A DNA stretch of 64,000 bases, from NCBI GenBank assembly GCA_026874595.1, contig CM049320.1, positions 27,009,214 to 27,073,213 on the forward strand. Reading direction: 5' to 3'. The DNA is from Sipunculus nudus. Taxonomy: Eukaryota > Annelida > Sipuncula > Golfingiida > Sipunculidae. The notes beneath the pieces were generated by a model. The model was given only the letters and a program-made list of their open reading frames with translations, did not search any database and was not told where the DNA came from. This document shows positions 13,401 to 25,407 of the stretch, piece by piece. A program made the position numbers and the translations under genes. The stretch's first letter is position 1. Each line of letters starts with the position of its first letter.

Positions 13401-13461
13401 AAGCTTGCATGTCCTGACTTTGTGCATTGGGATATTATTTGGCACATACATGTATTTCTGA
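13372..13461 (+). CDS. Possible micropeptide, 29 aa, membrane-type
   Basis: The short ORF starts in a good context (GCCACATGG) at the right edge of a CpG-rich patch. It reads MADDKNLLAASLHVLT then a hydrophobic stretch LCIGILFGTYMYF and a TGA stop. A charged head followed by one membrane-spanning segment is typical of small membrane peptides, but an ORF this short is easily chance. The family is not recognised. It could also be the first exon of a longer gene. Confidence 0.2.
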   Translation: MADDKNLLAASLHVLTLCIGILFGTYMYF

Positions 13462-13781
13462 ATTTGTACTAGTATACATCATATGATGTATACATTTACC
13501 CACTGTAATAGATAAAATGTCGCGACAATAGTTTGTCCTTCTACAGACATTTTATGATTATCAGTAATAATAAAAAATATGAAAATGCTTTATTCATACA
13601 CTTCGAATAAACTAAGAATGTTTTGTTTATCAAATTAATAATAATTTATCGAACTTATAATGAAATAATGAACCAAAACTGCAATGTGATATATACAGGA
13701 CCACGCTGCAAAATAATTCTTAACAAATAAAACGAACAACTTAATAGAAATTGTTTATATATTTAACTTGATTATTGATCT

Positions 13782-13782
<1 letters not shown>

Positions 13783-13830
<48 letters not shown>
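13783..13830. repeat. (AT)n microsatellite
   Basis: AT run. Confidence 0.9.
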
Positions 13831-13834
<4 letters not shown>

Positions 13835-13960
13835 CTCTGTCTCCCGCGCTGATGTACATGTAGGTATACCCTGTTTTGGCCTCACACGTGCTAATTTCGT
13901 AATTTTCTCAAGCCGCAGAGAGAGAAGTACATTACAGCATACCCGTTGGCCAGGGAGTGC

Positions 13961-13967
<7 letters not shown>

Positions 13968-14049
<82 letters not shown>
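13968..14049. repeat. (AT)n microsatellite
   Basis: About 40 AT units. Confidence 0.95.
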
Positions 14050-14051
<2 letters not shown>

Positions 14052-14183
14052 GCTAACTTCAGTATCCCTGTACCATTTTAAGACTGAAATAAAACGAGAG
14101 GGAAAGTTTGTTAATACATGCAAAGTCTGCATCCTCCTGAATAAACGCCTCTGGTGACAGCATGCATGCACATGTATGTGCAA

Positions 14184-14184
<1 letters not shown>

Positions 14185-14239
<55 letters not shown>
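14185..14239. repeat. (AT)n at SINE 3' end
   Basis: AT run that abuts the inferred 3' end of the minus-strand SINE at 14240-14537; probably seeded by the SINE tail. Confidence 0.85.
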
Positions 14240-14243
<4 letters not shown>

Positions 14244-14537
14244 GGATATAGGTCCATGGCATGTTGGTGGTACTACAGGGCTATATTGAATGAGGGTGAA
14301 GAGAGCCATCCTATGAGAATGACATATGTTATTATAAAGCCCCCTGGATTTCAGGTTTTATATGCAGGGTTTTTATACGGGGTTAGGAATAACCCAGAAG
14401 TCATCACGTGTCATTAAGGGTGTATTAAGGAGATTCGACCATTATGCCATTTATATATAGGCACCGGCGGGGTTCGAACCAACTACCTTCAACTCAAAGG
14501 TCCAGCGCCTGAACCACCAGGCTACGTCTTACACCAC
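14240..14537 (-). mobile_element. tRNA-derived SINE, family B
   Basis: On the minus strand the right end is a tRNA-like head: an A-box-like TAGCCTGGTGGTTCAGG and a perfect B-box, GGTTCGAACCCC. A non-tRNA body of about 200 bp follows (GGTTATTCCTAACCCCGTATA and beyond) and runs into an (AT)n tail. Part of the same body recurs at 36715-36805. The head is too diverged from cloverleaf form to be a functional tRNA gene. Confidence 0.75.
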
Positions 14538-14856
14538 TATATATATATATATATATATATGCAATTAAAAACTATAGTGCAGCTTTCTGTCCCATATACT
14601 GTATGTATGTATTTATGAAACCCTCCTTCAAATCAATTTCAAATGACACTGCGATATTTATAGTAATAACATTGCACGTATATAAAAAAATAATGTTTCT
14701 GACTAAATTCGATTAAATTTTATATGATTAAATGAGGATATTTTAAAAGTGTAAAATGACGATTCACAAACAATTACTAACTTCCACACAGCCATACACC
14801 TGCATGCGTTACGTGCATCCATACGAATAAATTTTACTCAAGATTAAAAAAGCAAT

Positions 14857-14920
<64 letters not shown>
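14857..14920. repeat. (AT)n microsatellite
   Basis: AT run. Confidence 0.95.
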
Positions 14921-14921
<1 letters not shown>

Positions 14922-17504
14922 CTTAAATATACTTTATTTGATAAATTATTCGCTTGCTCGCTTATCCATCGTATAATAGAAGGGATGATCCCGCTGATGT
15001 TATCCTGGTTCATTAACTTAAAACATTATTTATAAAAGATTTATACGTAGACCCTTTTAGAATCGTATATTGAATGGTCACTGTTATGTTATTCATAATA
15101 TGAATAACATGTAGGCGAGACAATCGTTAATGAGACTGTAAATATGCAGATATAGAAAAGCAAGCCAACGGTCCTTTTAAAAAATACGTAAAATTGAAAG
15201 TTCAGAAGGAAATGTATTCCCTTCTTGTATAGTGATATTTGAGCAAATGCATTGAAAGATAATGCGGTATGGAACAAAAAAAAGACCACGATATTAATTC
15301 ATCTGAAGTTGATATATGATCACATATACGCACAACAAAAGATATGACTGATGTGCACATAATTACATCCCCCATGTAAGGGGAGTTAAAAATTTTCACT
15401 TTATTGATAGAGTTATTGTAATGTAGCTCCATGGTTTAATGCATTTATGAATACAAGAATAGCTTTAGAAAAAATAATACTCATCATGCAGAAATTAAAT
15501 ACCACACTCATCGCATAAAATGTATACATATCATTACTGGTGTATTTCTTTTTGTGCATGCAAGATTTTATTTTCCGTTGCCAGTGTCGTATTTCTTAAT
15601 TTGATTCATGCCATGCTGCATAGTGTAATTTAGAAACATATAACCGGTGTCTTTGAGCCACAGCGATACCTATACTTATGCATTAAGCTCCTATATATAA
15701 CCTAAAGTAACGCGATCTTCAGTTTGAATCATATTACTGCATCCAGTGTACAAAATTCATTATGATCCACAAGAGCTACAAAGCTCTGTAAACTAGTTAT
15801 TAAAGTTGGTATAACACCGTGGCTCGCTTTCCTTGCTTGAGCATGCGCTCTTGTTTGCGCGGGAATTTGCGCGTGCAGGATCAAAGAATTGCCGCAAGGG
15901 CAGCTGGTTCCGGGCTTTCGAGGACTGGGGTGCCGGGGATTTGAACCCCCCGGGGGTGGGGCGTGATTGCCAGCATATTCTACACCCAAGATTAGGTAAT
16001 GCATTAGTTAAGCCTGGTTATTGCATGCTTCAGTTGTCATTTGTGATAACTATCTTTTTATACTTAACTTCCTTATATTTCGTTAAACATACATGGACAT
16101 ATAACAAACCAATGCACACACACATGCACATAAAGTATATAGTCCGTTTATGTGTTTAATAAACTTTATTCACTGTCTCTTGCTGGCAATTATATATGCG
16201 TTAATATGTAAAATGCGTTAATATGTAAACTGCATCAATAAATAACAAATTCCCTTTAATTCACAATAACTTAAAATAAGTGTATAGCGCCAATTAATCG
16301 CTTATATCGATATTTTGGTCATTTTCTTTCTCATAATCGATCACAAACGATTATGTTTATGCACATACAAAGTTGTTAGGTTATCCAGAAGTATATTTCA
16401 ATCCTGTCAGGGACATAAGAAACACGCGACACCGATTACAGTGAATAGCATTAAAACTTAACCGTGTGCGGCGGAAAGAAATCGCCAACCTGGCCATGGA
16501 CATGACCTTTACCTTTCAGCGTGATGTAAAAGTCAGACTGAATGAACTTGGGCAATATTTAGGAATGATTCTGCATAGAGTAGATTTCATGTTTATATAG
16601 AAGGTACAAGAATCAATCGATTATTAATCGATCATAGGGCATTTTATTTCTTTCAATCGAATAAATTCCTACCACTATATACTTGCATTCTCATCCGCCG
16701 CTAGCTCAATCGTGACCTCTAAATACACCATGTATGGAGTAAAATCTACATAATTTAGATTCTGCAATCATCTTAGATCAGATTAAATATAACGTTATAC
16801 ATGTTACCGTCATTTTTACTGCTTTTGCAGATAATTTCAGTTTCCAACTGTTTTAAAAGCAAGAGCGATCGAATTAAAAGTCTGTGTCAGATAAATATTC
16901 ATCTACATGTGTGTATGTTCCGTCCTTGCACATATCTCCAGCCAACAAATGATACAATTCATACATAATCAAAAGCGATATGGATAATAGCAATGCCTGT
17001 TCATTTTATGAAATTTGTATTATTCTTAGTCTCGTACTTTATAGAACCTGCATTCGTTAAGGCCTATATTTTAATTATATATCCATGTGAATTACGGTTT
17101 CTGCCATAATCACCTAACATACAGTGCTACTAATATACAAATGACTTATTTAAAAAGAAAACTTTACGATAATTATACACTTTTGAGTGATCACATTAAA
17201 AATAGGCTTAAATGGCCACACACCAAAAAATAATCGATTAAAACACATATAAATTGCATAAATGTTGAAGACATGTATGGACATAAATGAATTGTAACCA
17301 AATTTGTTTCAGCACGTATTTTCGCATGGGAAACTAGCATATTATACAGACATTTATACAAACACACCGTCTCTACCTAATACCTCGTGAGTTCTAAGAC
17401 AACCTCGTCTCGCCCTAATGAGCATACATAGCCACTTCACGGCGTGTTTACTATAGCACTTGAGGTTCTCTGATTACTACCTATCTGTCTATCTAAATCA
17501 CACG

Positions 17505-17760
17505 GGGCCGGCCCGCCCCGCCTCCAGCTCAGTTAATTGTCCGTGGGAGGGGCCGCGGCCAGGGGCAGCTGCTCGCGAGCGGCGCGCGCTTTGATCTCGC
17601 TCGCGCACGACCCTGTAACACGCGGCACGCGCACTTGATTGTCTCCTCTGAGGGACAGCCGCGAAATCGGATCTGGCTCACAAACAATCCATTTATCACA
17701 ACTTTAGCTTGAAGCGCCCGATGGTGCGGGCGTCTATACATACCTATGCACATCAAAGGA
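17505..17760 (+). promoter_or_regulatory. CpG-rich upstream region of the HES gene
   Basis: The most GC-rich block in the window, ending about 260 bp before the HES start codon. It contains an Sp1-type CCCGCCCCGCC near 17512, an RBPJ/Su(H)-like CGTGGGAG at 17542-17549 and a CAGCTG E-box near 17567. HES genes are classical Notch targets, so an RBPJ-like site is expected; this one differs from the best consensus (CGTGGGAA) at the last base. Confidence 0.5.
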
Positions 17761-17782
17761 TTGCGGCAACGCTATGTGTCTC

Positions 17783-17788
17783 TATAAA
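17783..17788 (+). promoter_or_regulatory. TATA box of the HES gene
   Basis: TATAAA within TCTATAAATGCACC, 238 bp upstream of the HES ATG. It predicts transcription start near 17813-17818. An N-box (CTAGTG, the reverse of CACTAG) at 17893-17898 in the presumed 5' UTR could serve HES self-repression. Confidence 0.5.
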
Positions 17789-18020
17789 TGCACCCGTGTC
17801 TCGGTCGTGCAGCATTCCCGCACATGCGTTCGCATCGACAACATCTCTGCATCGACATCTCGGAATTTGCAAGTTTTAAAACTAGGCTTGGTCTAGTGTG
17901 TGTTATTGTTGACAGTGAGCACTTCGCATAGGGTTCACTCAGTGCATTAGTACAGTTCTCGGTACTACCGATTGTTACTGGCAAAACCGAACTGGTGGGT
18001 GTGCCACTTGGATATTTAAC

Positions 18021-18203
18021 ATGAAAGTGAAAAGTGCCTGTGTATCCGCAGCCAAAGAGCTCACTAGGACTTATATATATAGAAAGGTGAGAATCATTTT
18101 CTATCTGAATATTAGAAAACATTATCATTCACTTAAATAGGTATTTATACGGGTCACTTTGTCTTATGTAGGAATAGACAGTTGTTAAATTAACTTGCCG
18201 AGG

Positions 18204-18266
<63 letters not shown>

Positions 18267-19764
18267 GTTGTTGTTATTATTATTATTATTGTATATTGGT
18301 ATAGATTTTATGACGTGTTTTATGATTTATTTGGATTTTAAAAACTTTACAGTGCTCACCTTATACGTAACGTATACCCACGTACTGATTGTGTGTGCAG
18401 TGACCAGGTGGGGGGGGGGGCCTCTAAACATAAGCTCCTTATATGATAATACCAAAAAGAAATTTAAAAGGTGCAAGTACACATAAACTCATATAATTAA
18501 GAAATTAAAATTTTTCAAGATTATGTTCTTTGACATCGGTTTATTTTTGCTTATATATACATTCTTTGCATTATATTTAATTATTTTTTTCTTTCTTGTT
18601 AATAGCATGAGAAGCCGCTGGTTGAAAAGAGACGGCGAGAACGTATCAACCATTGTCTCGTCCAGCTGCGAGATCTCGTCATACAGACCCAAGGCCAGGT
18701 GAGAATCCTTTTCGTTTTATATTTACATATTTATGCCTACTCAGTTCTGTGATTTTGTTATATTGAAGTAAACTTGTAACGTTATTCATTTTCACAACAG
18801 AATTTAAGTCTGCCTTATAAAGTATGAAAATTTACATATTTTGTTGTATTAATCAGCAGTTCACCGGTATAGCTGGGTATATATAAATTTGTTGAACATC
18901 TGTTTATAAGAACCATTCACTTGGAGTTTTGTAATATTTTCTATATATCATATTCTGAGGTATCAATTAGTTATTTTAAGATAAAGCACTGCAGAGTTTT
19001 ATATACCAAGCGTTAAAAAACACAGATATTAAGATGTTTTATAATCAACTAGGTGTGTTAATTAAGATTCTATTTAAATTAAATATAATTAATATAAAAA
19101 TTAATTGCAAATTTACGACAATATTATTTATTCACAAATTTTATTCTTACAGGCGCCTTCCAGTGACTTGAAGAAGCTCGAAAAAGCGGAAATCCTGGAA
19201 CTGACTGTGAGGCAACTGCGCATGCTCCGTTCCGTCCAAGACGACAGCCAACAGCGCCGTCTGGCGGCATACAAGGCAGGATATTTAGCGTGCATGCAGG
19301 AAGTCAGAAAAACGCTGAGTCACACTGCCCTGGAACAGCCTACTGTACAGCATTTGCAGAGCACTCTGTCAAGTGATGTGAATTCGAACTTCATGTTTCC
19401 ACACACCGATGCACAGAAAACGCTGGCTCCATCACCATTCAGCGCGAAATCTAGAACTGTTTGTGGCGCCCCATCGCTGCCATACCCCGGTACTAAACAG
19501 GGTCACGTGTATTGCCCGGAAAGATTACGCCATCAAGTGCATGTACGTATCCCACAAACCTGCACTGCAACACTGAATGTGGCCGCCATGCCAGTTCCCA
19601 CAGAAGGACTTATCCCAGTATCACCGGTGCTGCCACCTAACGGTCTGTTAGTGAAACAAGAGCCTGTTCAGAAGTCTAGCCCACGTGACATTCAGCAGCC
19701 AATGAAAGATGTTGTAAGACCGCCATACACAGACGGAGAAGACGGAGTATGGCGGCCATGGTGA
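18021..19764 (+). CDS. HES-like: HES/Hairy family bHLH-Orange repressor
   Basis: Three coding exons: 18021-18086, 18606-18698 and 19153-19764, all joined in phase 0 with GT-AG introns (518 and 454 bp); 256 aa in total. Residues 23-37 form the basic region with the family's proline (KPLVEKRRRERIN). Helix 1 is INHCLVQLRDLVIQ, a loop follows, and helix 2 is about residues 63-80 (LEKAEILELTVRQLRML). The Orange domain spans about 88-110 (RRLAAYKAGYLACMQEV). The last four residues are WRPW, the Groucho-recruiting motif. ATG 18021 is the only possible start after the upstream in-frame stop at 17916. Exon 1 encodes a short lead ending TYIYRK, and exon borders fall where HES genes usually have them. 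Expected role: nuclear Notch-responsive transcriptional repressor. Which HES paralogue it is cannot be told. Confidence 0.93.
18207..18290. repeat. (TTA)n microsatellite in HES intron 1
   Basis: About 28 TTA units with a short TTG interruption, inside the first intron. Confidence 0.95.
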
Positions 19765-20630
19765 ACTTTGACCTTTGTGAATATATAAATGAATTATTTA
19801 TTGCCAGTATTATGAATACACAATTACATTAGATGCATGCAAATACTGCAGTTTTAGGTTGCCTGTTAGGTGCTACGCTATTAAAAATGATCACAAGCTT
19901 ACCTTAAATGTATGTTTAATTGCATAAAATATAATGTAAAATTATAAATGATAGTACAAACTAGATTATATGGACAACACGTCGAAAGTATATCTTTCCC
20001 ATTCCGTAAGTTCTCTAATATATGTCGTTTTTATTATGCTTAATGAAACGTATTGGGAATTATAAGAAATATTCATTATGAACTTAATAATTCTAAAAAA
20101 AAAAAATATGTAAAATGTGATATTTTAACGCTCTTGGAGAGCCATAGACTGCCCTGACAACAAAAAATGACGGCCGTTCCACAAGAGGACGCAACAAGTT
20201 GTTCATTATGTAAAAGATCATTGGGAAGTTTTAAAACCGGCAACTCGTACTAAGACTTGTAATATTTTGCCAGTCAGTACAGAGAAACGTGAAGTGTTAT
20301 CAGAACTGTATCATTGAAATATAAGTACTCTGTAGATATATAAAACATTCCAAATGCATCAAAATAGTTTATATGAATTGTAAAATTATGTGAAAAGTGA
20401 TCGGTGTATACGCTGCTATGTGCTATAATCATGCCATTAACATGTTCCCATAATGCACTTTCTACTCACAATGTCACACTCTTTTGATTGACATGTATCA
20501 TACACATGTAAAACATGCATCAACTCACAAATATTCATATCATTGTGTATATTCACATTCCATGAAAATCGTTTTGTATGTATTTATATACCACATGTGC
20601 CAAAATAAAATAATTTTGAATTATATATAA
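19765..20630 (+). terminator. HES-like: HES 3' UTR and polyadenylation signal
   Basis: AATAAA at 20604-20609 is followed by a T/GT-rich element (GTTTTATTATTGTTG) from about 20632. That gives an AT-rich 3' UTR of about 865 nt. A K-box-type word TGTGATA lies at 20116-20122; in fly E(spl) mRNAs this motif mediates negative control, but one copy in AT-rich DNA may be chance. Confidence 0.6.
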
Positions 20631-23600
20631 CTGTTTTATTATTGTTGAATGATAATTAAGGTATCAAGTTTGTACGTATGTGTAAGAAGTGTGCCACACA
20701 AAAGTGAATATATATCCTGTGTGTGAATTTATATATAAAAACATGTTGACCCGCGAAACATATGTGTGCGTGTGTGCTTGCTTACATAATTTTGAACTTG
20801 ACACCCCTATATAACTTAAGCCGGCTGTTTGTATCAAATGCAAGGATCGAAAGAATTCCCTTTACTATTTATAGTTCAAAGACGTCTTGACCCTTAATTA
20901 GATTGAGAACATATATTAACCACCCCTCCCTCAGCTGACTTGTTTGAAAAATTTAAATGCTTGTCCTTCAACTAGCTAAAAAACATTCTATTTCACTCAA
21001 GTCTCCCCTCTTACATTATGCACTTTTGAACAAGCAGCACGTTTCTAAAATATTAACCCCCCCCCCCCCCACACACACACAGGTTTAAGGAAAAAAGGGC
21101 CACTTTCCTATCGATTGGGGGGGGGGGGGAGGGGTCGAGGTTGGTTGGAAGTAGGCGTAACGTAAACCGCACGATGACAGACCCAAATTCTTCTAAGATA
21201 TCCACTAATAATATTTTGATATCAGGATTCCGTTGTGGAAATTTCTTCTACTTTTGTTTTCATTAACCCGGGTAATTACGACAGCATTAGTTTCTCTTTT
21301 ACAGCTGTGTCAACGAGTGTGTTTGTTAGTGCGTTCTTTTGTCTCACATACTTATGACATAGAGATTCAGTGGCCTTACTGAGCGGTGGGCTTAAATAGA
21401 AAGGGGATTTGTTTTAATGTCCATGTATATACATCTGGACCTGCATGTAGTGTTACATTTTTCCCTGTTTGTATAAATATACACAAGTTTGAATATCTTT
21501 GGGTAAAAATACACATAGACCTTGAGTTTGCTATAAATTCATATAAAGAAATTAACCGCTTAAATGTTTATGTATACAAGTGGCGTTTCTGGTAATTATA
21601 AAGAGCGACCATGCACATTCCCGTTAGATCTGAGATTTTCACGATTTGTAAAGTCACTAACGTAAATGGCTGACCGTCCTAGTGATCTCGCTTAACAATC
21701 CCTATCTAACCTTGTGATTTCCCCGTGAAATGTTGGTACGATGCCTCTTGTTTTAATAAAAATATGGCATTTTCTGATTGTTACTAATATAAACATTTTG
21801 CCCGGGGACACAGTAATATTAGGGGACACTTCTTAAGCAGGGACTGACTGCACAGGTATTTTGTTTTTGTCTTTTTGAATATTTAAAGATGTGTCTTGAA
21901 CCTTGTCCCCTTAATCGTGTTCACTGAGGGGGGGGGGGGATTTTACCTTTTACATGATTGGTCAATGGGCATATCTGTATATTTGTTCACAATTTTAACC
22001 CTTTTACTAATTAAGCAGAGAGAAATATCAATAATATTTTAATATGCTTATTAATATCTTAAATAATGTTGACAAATTTGAATTTGTTACATGATTATTT
22101 TCTGAGGTTTTTTTGGTGTTATTATAAATCACCGGTGAACAATCTGCCGTTTTGGTGTTGTAAAGTTGTGGGCAGGATCTGCCATTTAACTGGACAGGCA
22201 AGTTTTCTCTCTTTAATTCCTTTGATATTTAAAATCCCGTTTTTTAGGATGGCTCAGTGTTGTCACACATTCATCCTGTTCCACCATCGGTTGTTGTTTA
22301 AAGTTAGTTAACGAAACCACCTAAAGGTGGCGCCATTACCTGCTAAACCCTTCTCCGTCTTTTCGTATTTCGGTGACATAACCCAGACGTTTATACGGTA
22401 TTCATGTGGTCAATACGTAATTGGGGGTTGTCCAAAAGGCCGGAGCCCTTTAGCACGATATGTCCAGTTTGATTGGTGGAGCGGTTGTACATTTCAGTGC
22501 AAAGACACGCCCCCTCTTCGAGAGCATCGCGGGAGATAACGGATATCAAAGGTACCGCCGACTGTGACGAGTACACCTCAGGTGACGTGCCCCACCCACC
22601 GGCTCTATCTCAACTACAGGAGTTAAAATGTTCCTTTACGCGTGTTTATGAGGTATAAATTATGTAAACTAGGTGGCTGTTGGTAAACCACAAAGGCCGA
22701 TGGCTAATATATTGCTAAGTGGAGACACAATGTAAGCCTAGTTTGGCCCTTGCGTTAAGGGGATTCTTGACACTACCCTTCTGGAAAAAGAAATCCCGCG
22801 ATAATTTGAACATTACATCTACATGACAATTTTTGTTAAATTATTAAATAAGATTTATTCGTCAATGTGTTTGTTTTTGCAGTGTATGAATTGGAAAATA
22901 GACACTCGTAATGGATTTTTAGATATTTTAACCAACGTTACCACTTTCAGAAAATTTACCCATAGGTTTTTTTCATAACATAAAGAGAATAAAGAAACAT
23001 ACATACTTAATGTTTCAATCCATAAAAAGACAAAAACATGTAGTCCAATGGGATAAATTTTGAAATATCATTAAATAAACGGAAAATCATGTGACTAAAA
23101 TCTTTACATATGGCACTAGCTTTGTGAGGTAGGGAGCCAGTCCACACAAAAATGGATTCAAGTGTCAACTCCACAGGCTTTCAAGATTCTCAGATAGAAA
23201 GAAATACAGTATAAAGACACTTAGTAAAAAGGGCATATGCTAATTATATCCCTACATTTACAACTTCAGTAGTACTCACAATGACGTGGTCAAATGTGTA
23301 TACTATATGTAATTTGCCATCTATATCCAACTGTCAAAAATTGCAGTTGACAAAACCGTCCATGGTTTGTTTGGAGCGTCTTTACAATCAGTACTCACCT
23401 TTTGGACAGTTGTATACAATATAACTCACATGTGTTCACTTCTCATATATTCCCCCATGGCAGTATCTGTTGATGATGTCTGCAGTATTATGATTTACAC
23501 GTGTTTTACATACTTGTAAATTATAAATCCTGAATATTACATAACGGGTCAGAAGTTTGAATTATCTGGAATCGATACGGTGCAGCACGGCTCAGTAGTC

Positions 23601-23686
23601 GAACGCTTATGAAATGACACCATGCAAGATGACGTGAAGCCTGAAGGTCACAGGAAAAAGAGAGCATTAAAGTTGGAGCATAAGTA

Positions 23687-23700
23687 GCGCCCCCTAACGG
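23687..23700 (-). promoter_or_regulatory. Partial CTCF-like motif
   Basis: On the minus strand CCGTTAGGGGGCGC matches the CTCF core at all but one or two positions. Weaker than the sites at 662 and 10471. Confidence 0.2.
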
Positions 23701-24488
23701 CAATTCTACATATTATGAAAAGCATATATTGAGAAAATATTATCAACTACTTATAACATGGGATACCCCCATTATCAGCCGTCCTGTAACAGACAGAGAA
23801 ATATTATAAAGTTCTTGTGTTGTGGAGGGAAACACCCCCCCCCCCCTCCCCCAATGCTCAAACAGGTATACTTTACAACATTATCGGTATTTGATTTACC
23901 GTGAACTAAAGACATAATTTATTTGAAAAAAAATGAATACTAATATGAATTTATAAACCTATATAGGCCTAGGGCTGTTTCGATATAAACATTTTACATC
24001 CTGAATCATTAATACTGGAATAACAGAGTCCGATATGTAGGTACTGATTGTGAGGTCGGGCCATAAAATAAAAAAAAGTAAAGCTGTTTCCCTGAATGTT
24101 TCTCAAATCCCAAATGCTTTCCTCAAATGGAGCGCTATAGTTTGTTCCCAGCAACAAATCTTGCAAACGGCAAAATGGTTGCGTGTGTGAGTTATCGGGT
24201 TCTAAAAGCGGATCCGGGGGGGGGGGGGGGGGCAGGAATCCGGACCTCCCTACCCCGCACCCCCCCCCCCCCATCACTTGGTGTTTTTTGGCAAGCATTG
24301 CAGAGTGCAATGGAGACCATTATATTTTTATAACTAAACATTGTAGTAATCCCTGGACCTCTTCAGGAACGGCAACAAGGAATAATAAATATTGTACGTC
24401 ACTTATGCACGAATGAACCTAAGGATATTAGCCGAATTAGTGCTTGAATGCAGATTTTTAGTTTTTTATTACTACCTTGCGTTATAAC

Positions 24489-24489
<1 letters not shown>

Positions 24490-24557
<68 letters not shown>
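24490..24557. repeat. (AT)n microsatellite
   Basis: About 34 AT units. Confidence 0.95.
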
Positions 24558-24561
<4 letters not shown>

Positions 24562-24942
24562 CCTACAACGGCTCGGCTCTAAACGAACATAAACCAGTTT
24601 TGGACCACCCTCTCAGCCAAACGTTATACTTCAGCACCCAGGCGAGACGTCCTTCTCTGCTTGTTTTCACCAACCGTTCGAGTATATATTAACACAACTT
24701 TGGATCAATAAAATTGACACGGCTGATATTACTAACATTGACATCAAAAATACATAAAAGCGAACAGTTAAGTCACAACAGCTACTTGAACCACGTCATT
24801 ACTGTCAAACAACATATATAAATATTTACAAAGACTCGCAGGCAAGAGGGAAAAGTTAATAGTTGACTTGCTTACATTCTGTATGTCATTATAGATTAAC
24901 TTATAATACACGAGGTTCATAGGCATAGGTTGGGATTCAACT

Positions 24943-25075
24943 ATGAGTCAGTACTACTTTTACCGAAGAAATTATCTGTGTTTACTTGTCACAACTCTGG
25001 CGTTTTTGTTACATCATTACGGAACATTAAAATCAAAATCCAATACAAATTTCTCTCCATCTTCTCAACGCATCG
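24943..25075 (+). CDS. Candidate first exon, type II membrane protein
   Basis: The ATG has A at -3. The peptide begins MSQYYFYRRNY, then a hydrophobic LCLLVTTLAFLLHHYG and a Ser/Thr/Asn-rich stem; the exon ends in phase 1 at a perfect donor (ATCG|GTAAGT). A short basic head, a signal anchor and a polar stem are the layout of Golgi glycosyl- and sulfotransferases. No downstream catalytic exon was found within the next 15 kb, so it may be an orphan exon, belong to a gene with very distant exons, or be chance. Confidence 0.25.
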
Positions 25076-25351
25076 GTAAGTTCATATATGTAATTCGATT
25101 CCACCAATACCAAGGTATTCTGCGTTATTCTCTGCGTCCATGGAGAGCTGAAAATGTAAGTCTTTTGTAATGTCTTTGTCAGAAAATGTATTAAATCCTG
25201 CACGGATTATAAATAGCCATAAGCTCCGTAGACCTTGAACAAATCTTGATTTTATCATGGGTTCCGATATCTAACAATTTAAACAGAATAATACACTAAC
25301 GCTTTTAAAAAATAAATCCACCTTGTTTCATGTTAGACTGTATATATACAA

Positions 25352-25356
<5 letters not shown>

Positions 25357-25405
<49 letters not shown>
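25357..25405. repeat. (AT)n microsatellite
   Basis: AT run just left of the duplicated 4-kb segment. Confidence 0.9.

Positions 25406-25407
<2 letters not shown>

Noticed and set aside
14240-14537. tRNA gene on the minus strand
   Set aside because: The B-box is perfect, but the head does not fold into a full cloverleaf and it continues into a SINE body found again at 36715.
15890-15980. tRNA-like GGTTCAAATC box on the minus strand
   Set aside because: No A-box at the right distance and no second copy in the window to define a SINE.
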